Part shown: positions 14,795-19,513 of the stretch, piece after piece | Numbering within the stretch: the first letter of the stretch is position 1 | Layout of the letters: every line of letters starts with the position of its first letter | Source of the DNA: CAYNNP01 sp964398215 | GTDB taxonomy: Bacteria > Planctomycetota > Planctomycetia > Pirellulales > Pirellulaceae | DNA length: 19,513 nt | Direction: 5' to 3' | Assembly (NCBI GenBank): GCA_964398215.1 | Contig: CAYNNP010000121.1 | Location: 1-19,513, forward strand | Program-made: the position numbers and the translations under genes | The notes under the pieces: generated by a model | The model's database searches: none | Seen by the model: only the letters and a program-made list of their open reading frames with translations | What the model was told of the DNA's origin: nothing

Positions 14795-16567
14795 TCAATC
14801 GTCGTTGTGCCGCGTCAAGTGACCGCTACGATTGATGGCGATCAATAACCAAAGCATCACAGTCATGCTTCCGGCAAGTCCGGCAATGCCAAGGATGCTC
14901 AGGTCTTGCACGCCCATGACGGTTCGATCGGCAAAGAACAGTGGCGGTACCTTCATCGCCAGCATGACCGCCGAACCTAGAAACACGGCGCTGGCCATCA
15001 AACCCAAGACAAGTCGATTAACGCTTGGGCTCAAGCGTTGATGTTCGAGCGACATCCGCAATTCGCCCCGACGTGCTTGCTTTAGCAGCGACACGATTTC
15101 GTTGGGTGCGGATTCCAGAAAGCTCTCGGTTTCCAGATAGATCGACCTTGCTTGCCGAGCACGTCGCATTGGCGAAAATCGTCGCATCGCGGATCGACGT
15201 GCAAACGTGTCAACGACTTCAAGCGAGTCGAACCCGGCGCCCAATTCGCGAAGTGTTCCTTCTAAGGAAATCAACATCTTCAGCAACAGTGCCGATTGAT
15301 TCGGCAATTTGATCGCATGCTGGTGCAAAATCCCGGTCAGATCATTCAGTGCAGCAGTCAGGTCAAAATCCGCCAAACTCTGTGTTCCATAGACGCTCAA
15401 GAAATCGGCAATGTCGATCGCCAGGGCCGATTCGTCCAGCGTCGGCGGCGCGTCACCGACTTTGCGGATCAGACGCGTCAATCGACTTTGATTGCCGTTG
15501 TTGATGGCAACCAAAATGTCTTCGATACTTTCGCGCAGCGTTTCGTCGATCCGCCCGCACATGCCAAAGTCCAAAATTCCCAGCTGGCCATCGTCCAGAA
15601 GAAATAGATTGCCTGGGTGCGGATCCGCATGGAACAACCCGTCCTCAAAGATCATCGTCAAATAAGCGTTGGCGATTTTTTCGGACAACTGCTGATTGAC
15701 GCTTGGGCCATCCGACCCGGCCGCTTTTTTGTTCTTGGTGACGCTGCCGTTGGATTCTTTATTGTTTGATGACGGAGCAGGAACTTGACCGACCGATAAC
15801 AGAAATTCCGCGATCGATTTTCCTTCCAACTCTTCCATCACCAAAACCTTTTTGGTGCACAACTCACTCACAGGTTTAGGAACCGTAACGCCTTCGCAGC
15901 GTTTGGAAAGCGCAACGGCAAAGTACTCAAGGTTTTGTCGTTCGCGTCCAAAGTCCAGTTCGCGCGCCATCATCGGCCCAAGCTGCCGGACCATGTCAGC
16001 GGGGTTCCATACAGCCAGTGTTTGAACACGTTCAGCAAGTTGAGCGATTCCGGCCAATACCTCTAGATCTTGGCGGAGTGTTCTTTCAATGTCAGCTCGC
16101 TGAACTTTAATAACAACCTTCGTGCCATCATTGACAACGGCCCGGTGTACTTGTCCGATCGATGCGGTTGCCAGCGGATTCGGATCGATACTTTTAAAAT
16201 GACTCTCGTAGTCATCACCAAGTTCAGCTTGAAGCGTTTTTCGGACCGTCTCGATTGGGTCGGGCCGCACATTCGCTCGCAGGTCCTTCAGTTCATCGCC
16301 TAGTTTTGGCCCCACCAAATCGGGCCGTGCAGCCAGTACTTGACCGAGCTTGATGAATGTTGGCCCCAGTTCGGTCAGGGCCATTCGGACCCGCTGTTCG
16401 CGCGAATAGTGTGACAGCGGGACGCCACCACGGTCTTTGAATGCGTCACGGAACGGCAACCGAAATTGGGTCAACCAGTCCGCCAAGCCATACCGGCGCA
16501 GCACCGCCAATATCTCACGCCACCGTTTCAGGTTGCGGTATAGCTGCGGAATCGATGTGATCTTCAC
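14795..16567 (-). CDS. UbiB/ABC1/AarF-family atypical kinase, membrane protein
   Basis: 590 aa. The family has a protein-kinase-like fold with ATPase activity and supports quinone biosynthesis or lipid handling at the membrane. Hallmarks are present: KxGQ (Lys73-Gln76 in FIKLGQVLAARPD), the Ala-containing nucleotide loop ATASIGQVHRA (133-143), Lys154 (VVIKVQ), the HADPHPGNLF catalytic loop (313-322) and LDFGM (332-336). Two membrane helices close the protein (about 520-545 and 555-578), as is usual for UbiB. Odd point: a polar low-complexity insert rich in Ser, Asn, Lys and Gly at about residues 263-289, between the lobes. The start is GTG (16565-16567). The gene converges on the alpha-CTD gene with 37 bp between, where a weak 5-bp hairpin (14777-14791) occurs, and diverges from the ABC permease. 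Without other quinone genes nearby, its pathway is open. Confidence 0.92.
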   Translation of the reverse strand: MKITSIPQLYRNLKRWREILAVLRRYGLADWLTQFRLPFRDAFKDRGGVPLSHYSREQRVRMALTELGPTFIKLGQVLAARPDLVGPKLGDELKDLRANVRPDPIETVRKTLQAELGDDYESHFKSIDPNPLATASIGQVHRAVVNDGTKVVIKVQRADIERTLRQDLEVLAGIAQLAERVQTLAVWNPADMVRQLGPMMARELDFGRERQNLEYFAVALSKRCEGVTVPKPVSELCTKKVLVMEELEGKSIAEFLLSVGQVPAPSSNNKESNGSVTKNKKAAGSDGPSVNQQLSEKIANAYLTMIFEDGLFHADPHPGNLFLLDDGQLGILDFGMCGRIDETLRESIEDILVAINNGNQSRLTRLIRKVGDAPPTLDESALAIDIADFLSVYGTQSLADFDLTAALNDLTGILHQHAIKLPNQSALLLKMLISLEGTLRELGAGFDSLEVVDTFARRSAMRRFSPMRRARQARSIYLETESFLESAPNEIVSLLKQARRGELRMSLEHQRLSPSVNRLVLGLMASAVFLGSAVMLAMKVPPLFFADRTVMGVQDLSILGIAGLAGSMTVMLWLLIAINRSGHLTRHNDD

Positions 16568-16663
16568 TGCGTTGCAGCCCTGGGCGGATGTAAAAAGCGA
16601 CTATTGTTAATATAGTTGACTGAGTGACTTGCCCCCCAGCACCTAAAGCCCGAACGCGCGAAC

Positions 16664-18157
16664 TTGTTTTTTCTAACCATTCAACTGATGGTCGTATCGG
16701 TCATACTTGCTGCGACCCTGGGCGTGCTGGGGGCCTGGGCGGCGTCGCTGGCAGCCGATAGTGGCCGGATTGGGCGAATTGCATCGCGTTTCTTCGTGGT
16801 TTCGATGCTCGCAGCGATCGCAACTCCCATGATTTTGCACGCAGCTGCTTGGGAAGCGACCGCAGGAAAGTTTGGCTGGATGGCTTTGACGCAAACGGGT
16901 GCGCGAACATGGTTCAAGGGGCTGATTGCGTGCGGCTGGATTCATGGACTGGTAGGCACCGCAATGATTGGGCTGGCGGTTTGGCACGGAGCTCAAACGG
17001 TTCCCAAAGCGATTCTTGCCCAAGCCAGTTTGGAACTCGGACCGTCAGCGATATGGTGGAAAGTTCGCTTGCGACACGCGATGCCTTGGTTGATGGTCAG
17101 CGCGTTGGCGACCGCCATGCTGGCCGCGACCGAAATGACGGTTGTTGACCTCTACGGTTTTCGAACTGTAGCCGATGAGTTCTACTTGTTTTACTCGACG
17201 AACCCGACGACGATTTCGGTACTGCAAACGCTCTGTATCCCGATGGCGATAGGCATCGCAGGGTTGGTGATTTTTTGGTTAGCCGATAGGCGTTCAAAAC
17301 CAGTCAGAACAACTCACGAAGATGTTGCGGGTATCGAAAAACCGAGTCGAGTGCTGGGGACGACGGCTGCACTGATCGCGTGCGGGATTGCGCTGACGGT
17401 CATCGTGGTGCCGATCGCCGGTCTGCTGGTTAAAGTCGGCCATCAAGTAGACGTGGTCGATGCCCAACGAATTGCGTCATGGTCAAAGAGTCGCGGATTG
17501 ACCACTTTGATCGCTGCTCCCAAGTCGTTTCAATCAGAGTACGGATGGACGATCGCGATATTTGTTTGCGTTTCGGTTGTGGCGGTGTTCGTTGGCTGGA
17601 TTGCAGCGTCATTGGGGCGCACCCGCGGACGCTGCGAAGTCGTCATCGATGTCGCATGTGTTTGCATGTTCTTGTTGCCAGGTCCAATCGTTGGACTTGC
17701 GGTCGTACATTTCTTTCAAATGCCAATTCCGGGGTTTAGAGACCTGTACCACAAGTCGCTTGTGCCAACGATTGTCGCGTTGATGTTTCGCGCCGGCCCG
17801 GTTGCTTACTGGATCATTCGTTCTGGCTACCGTGGGATCGATGATGCGATTATCAACACAGCGAAAATAGAACTGTCGTATGTACGTCAAATTTGGTCGG
17901 TGCATCGGCCTCTGATAAAAAGAAGTTTGATCACGGCGGCAATCGCGTCCGGGGTCGTTGCTAGCGGCGATGTTCCAGCGACACTGCCGGTGGTCCCGGC
18001 CGGCGTAACAACCGTCGGAACACGGTTATTCGGGTTGTTGCACAGTGGTGCTAGATTTCAAGAGGCTGCTTTGGCGTTATGGTACGTTGCCGCAATCGTG
18101 GCACTGACGTTGGTTTGGTCAAAGATTGTTGGCAAACAACGTGGTAGAATGGAATAA
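16664..18157 (+). CDS. Two-domain ABC transporter permease (iron(III)/thiamine type)
   Basis: 497 aa with about eleven to twelve hydrophobic helices, in two halves, as in FbpB/AfuB and ThiP permeases where both membrane domains are fused. Each half has an EAA-like loop that would meet the ATPase: AQASLELGPSAIWWKVRLRHAMP (about 119-141) and the later INTAKIELSYVRQIWSVHRPLIKRSL. The acidic residue and Gly of the classical EAA motif are only partly kept. The TTG at 16664 is chosen because it completes the first helix; an ATG eight codons later (16688) is the alternative, and neither has a clear Shine-Dalgarno site. No ATPase or substrate-binding gene is in the window, so the partners must be elsewhere. 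It diverges from the UbiB-like gene and precedes the peptidase gene by 56 nt. The substrate is inferred only at class level. Confidence 0.85.
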   Translation: MFFLTIQLMVVSVILAATLGVLGAWAASLAADSGRIGRIASRFFVVSMLAAIATPMILHAAAWEATAGKFGWMALTQTGARTWFKGLIACGWIHGLVGTAMIGLAVWHGAQTVPKAILAQASLELGPSAIWWKVRLRHAMPWLMVSALATAMLAATEMTVVDLYGFRTVADEFYLFYSTNPTTISVLQTLCIPMAIGIAGLVIFWLADRRSKPVRTTHEDVAGIEKPSRVLGTTAALIACGIALTVIVVPIAGLLVKVGHQVDVVDAQRIASWSKSRGLTTLIAAPKSFQSEYGWTIAIFVCVSVVAVFVGWIAASLGRTRGRCEVVIDVACVCMFLLPGPIVGLAVVHFFQMPIPGFRDLYHKSLVPTIVALMFRAGPVAYWIIRSGYRGIDDAIINTAKIELSYVRQIWSVHRPLIKRSLITAAIASGVVASGDVPATLPVVPAGVTTVGTRLFGLLHSGARFQEAALALWYVAAIVALTLVWSKIVGKQRGRME

Positions 18158-18213
18158 GTGTCTGTGGACAGATACTTTCCTGGCCTGTTTCTCATCTCAT
18201 GAAGGATCCGCGC

Positions 18214-19287
18214 ATGCAAAGGGTGTTTTTCACGTTTTGTTTTATGCTGACATGCGTTTTTGGCATCGCTGCCGAACTTGCAGAAGAAATCGAGTTTCGT
18301 CCTGAAGTCAATGATGCTCCCATCAAGGTGACCGGCGAGATTCTCGTTGAAGCCCAGGATGGTGGTGTGTTGATGCTGGCTGACGACGGCTACATCTGGA
18401 CGATTCAGCCGAACCAGATCGTCAAGCGAAACAAGTTGGAGGTGCCGATGACACCAGTTTCGACGGCGGAAATGAAACGCCGGCTGATGGAGCAAAACAA
18501 AGGATTCGAGGTCTACCAAACAGCGCACTACATCATTCTTCACAATACGAATGAACGCTACGCGAAACGTGTCGGCACCCTCTTCGAACAACTTTACAAA
18601 GGCTTCTTTGCGTACTGGGAGAATCAAGGATGGGAGCTTCCGGAACCTCGTTTTCCGTTTGTCGCTATGGTGTTCGCAAACCGCGATGATTACCTCCAAT
18701 ACAGTTTGCCGCAGGTTGGAGAAACAGCGAAGGCTGTGATCGGCTATTACGACCTGAGAAACAATCGCATGATCACGTACTTCAATCGGAATCTTGAGCG
18801 GAACATCGCAACGTTGGTACACGAGGCGACGCACCAGTTGGCTTACAACTGCAAGGTGCAAACTCGATATGCCGACAATCCCAAGTGGGTTAGCGAAGGG
18901 CTAGCGATGTTTTTTGAATCGCCAGATTTCAAGAGTCCCAAGGGTTGGCGTGCGATTGGCAAAGTCAACCAAGTGAACCTGAGTCGTTGGCGCAACTATC
19001 AACGCAATCGACCTGCGGAATCTTTGGTCACCCTACTAGCCGATGATTCGCGATTCAACAATGCTTCCACGGCCCTAGCCGCGTATGGTGAGTCATGGGC
19101 GTTGACCTACTTTTTGATCAAAACCCGCCGCGAAAAGTATGTGAGCTACCTGCGCGAACTGAGCAAAGGCAAGCGTTTGATCGAGCGTACCAAGAAAGAG
19201 CGGATCGAAATGTTCGAGTCATCCTTTGGCGAAACGATCGTCGGCTTGGACAAAGCCTTCGTGACCTACATGCGCCGTATCCGCTAG
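18214..19287 (+). CDS. Secreted DUF1570-like zinc metallopeptidase
   Basis: 357 aa. The ATG at 18214 is preferred over the one at 18199 because AAGGA lies 7 nt before it and the product begins directly with a signal peptide (MQRVFFTFCFMLTCVFGIAA, cleaved about residue 20). A short N-terminal region (20-85) is followed by EVYQTAHYIILHNTNERYAKRVGTLFEQLYKGFFAYW, typical of DUF1570 proteins common in planctomycetes. The active site is LVHEATHQL, giving His203, Glu204 and His207, with Glu228 in WVSEGLAMFFE as probable third zinc ligand, a gluzincin pattern. FPFVAMVFANRDDYLQY and GYYDLRNNRMITYF lie before it as usual. The protein is likely exported; its substrate is unknown. It follows the ABC permease by 56 nt on the same strand and may be co-transcribed. 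Confidence 0.88.
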   Translation: MQRVFFTFCFMLTCVFGIAAELAEEIEFRPEVNDAPIKVTGEILVEAQDGGVLMLADDGYIWTIQPNQIVKRNKLEVPMTPVSTAEMKRRLMEQNKGFEVYQTAHYIILHNTNERYAKRVGTLFEQLYKGFFAYWENQGWELPEPRFPFVAMVFANRDDYLQYSLPQVGETAKAVIGYYDLRNNRMITYFNRNLERNIATLVHEATHQLAYNCKVQTRYADNPKWVSEGLAMFFESPDFKSPKGWRAIGKVNQVNLSRWRNYQRNRPAESLVTLLADDSRFNNASTALAAYGESWALTYFLIKTRREKYVSYLRELSKGKRLIERTKKERIEMFESSFGETIVGLDKAFVTYMRRIR

Positions 19288-19325
19288 TTGAACTTCGATT
19301 GATTCACCCTTCCAGAGTTGTCAAG

Positions 19326-19412
19326 ATGTCGACTGAACATCCGCCCATTTTGTCCATCGATTGTGTTGTGAGTGCGACTGCGTTGACGTTGGTAGGCAAG
19401 AACTGCTGGTAA
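19326..19412 (+). CDS. Possible 28-aa small ORF, doubtful
   Basis: An ATG at 19326 opens a 28-codon frame (MSTEHPPILSIDCVV to VGKNCW) ending TAA at 19412, 38 nt after the peptidase gene. Only a weak GAG precedes it. It has no recognisable family or membrane segment, and its end runs into the repeat-rich tail. It may be noise. Confidence 0.15.
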   Translation: MSTEHPPILSIDCVVSATALTLVGKNCW

Positions 19413-19422
19413 CCCTCAGACG

Positions 19423-19451
19423 TCACGGTAACACGGCCCCTGTTACCGTGA
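19423..19451. terminator. 11-bp hairpin after the peptidase gene
   Basis: tcacggtaaca (19423-19433), loop cggcccc, tgttaccgtga (19441-19451) form a perfect 11-bp stem. No T run follows, so it is either a weak terminator for the permease-peptidase unit or a repeat palindrome. The spacer 19288-19513 otherwise holds only the other hairpins and the doubtful small ORF. Confidence 0.5.
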
Positions 19452-19461
19452 GGAAATTGTG

Positions 19462-19489
19462 CAGGGCAAAGCAGTTTTTCAAACTGCTT
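19462..19489. repeat. Dispersed repeat with 9-bp hairpin
   Basis: aagcagttt (19469-19477), ttc, aaactgctt (19481-19489) make a perfect 9-bp stem with a 3-nt loop. The element starts with the same 12 bases (cagggcaaagca) as the copy at 9175. Confidence 0.6.
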
Positions 19490-19495
19490 AAAGTA

Positions 19496-19513
19496 GCTCG
19501 GCTCTCCGAGCCG
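19496..19513. repeat. Short GC hairpin at the window end
   Basis: gctcgg (19496-19501), ctct, ccgagc (19506-19511) make a 6-bp stem; the alternative cggctc/gagccg (19499-19513) is equally good. The element may continue beyond the window. Confidence 0.45.

Noticed and set aside
18058..18861. 267-codon minus-strand open frame
   Set aside because: It is antisense to the end of the permease and the first half of the DUF1570 gene, covers the HExxH coding region, and shows no signal, membrane or domain pattern.

Overview
The window looks like chromosomal DNA from a planctomycete, probably of the Pirellulaceae (Rhodopirellula-like). This is inferred from gene content: a DUF1080 protein, a DUF1570-type secreted metalloprotease, a membrane-anchored Ser/Thr kinase with an outside sensor, a free-standing RNA polymerase alpha-CTD protein, frequent GTG/TTG starts with weak Shine-Dalgarno sites, and dispersed palindromes built on ctcacgcttcgggttacca. 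No rRNA, tRNA, CRISPR array, transposase or phage gene was seen. Thirteen protein genes are supported, plus one doubtful small ORF.

Layout. Positions 1-72 are one arm of a 72-bp inverted repeat whose partner lies at 9205-9276. Between the arms: an SRAP/YedK-type DNA-damage protein and a long secreted coiled-coil protein (both minus); divergent from these, a complete PolX DNA polymerase/PHP exonuclease (plus); a perfect hairpin terminator; a secreted DUF1080 protein (minus); and a minus-strand three-gene unit read as aldo/keto reductase, TauD/SyrP-like dioxygenase, MFS transporter. The three-gene unit looks like uptake and oxidation/reduction of one small metabolite, substrate unknown.

From 9205 to 9414 lies a repeat-rich spacer with an unusual four-copy motif in ++-- order. 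It is followed by a minus-strand transmembrane Ser/Thr kinase. Divergent from the kinase is a secreted amidohydrolase overlapping by 4 nt with an RlmM-like rRNA 2'-O-methyltransferase. A palindromic repeat and a 100-N assembly gap follow; the same 19-nt sequence abuts both sides of the gap, so the assembly probably broke in a repeat array.

After the gap come a 90-aa free-standing alpha-CTD protein with its own leader hairpin and good ribosome binding site, a convergent UbiB/ABC1 kinase-like protein, a divergent two-domain ABC permease of the iron(III)/thiamine type without its ATPase or binding protein, and a secreted HExxH peptidase (DUF1570-like). The last 226 bases hold three hairpins and no convincing gene.

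No single defence or mobile system was recognised. The items most worth a second look are the free-standing alpha-CTD protein, the mosaic four-copy motif at 9261-9393 with the 72-bp repeats, and the sensor half of the kinase. All family assignments are from reading motifs; no database search was run.
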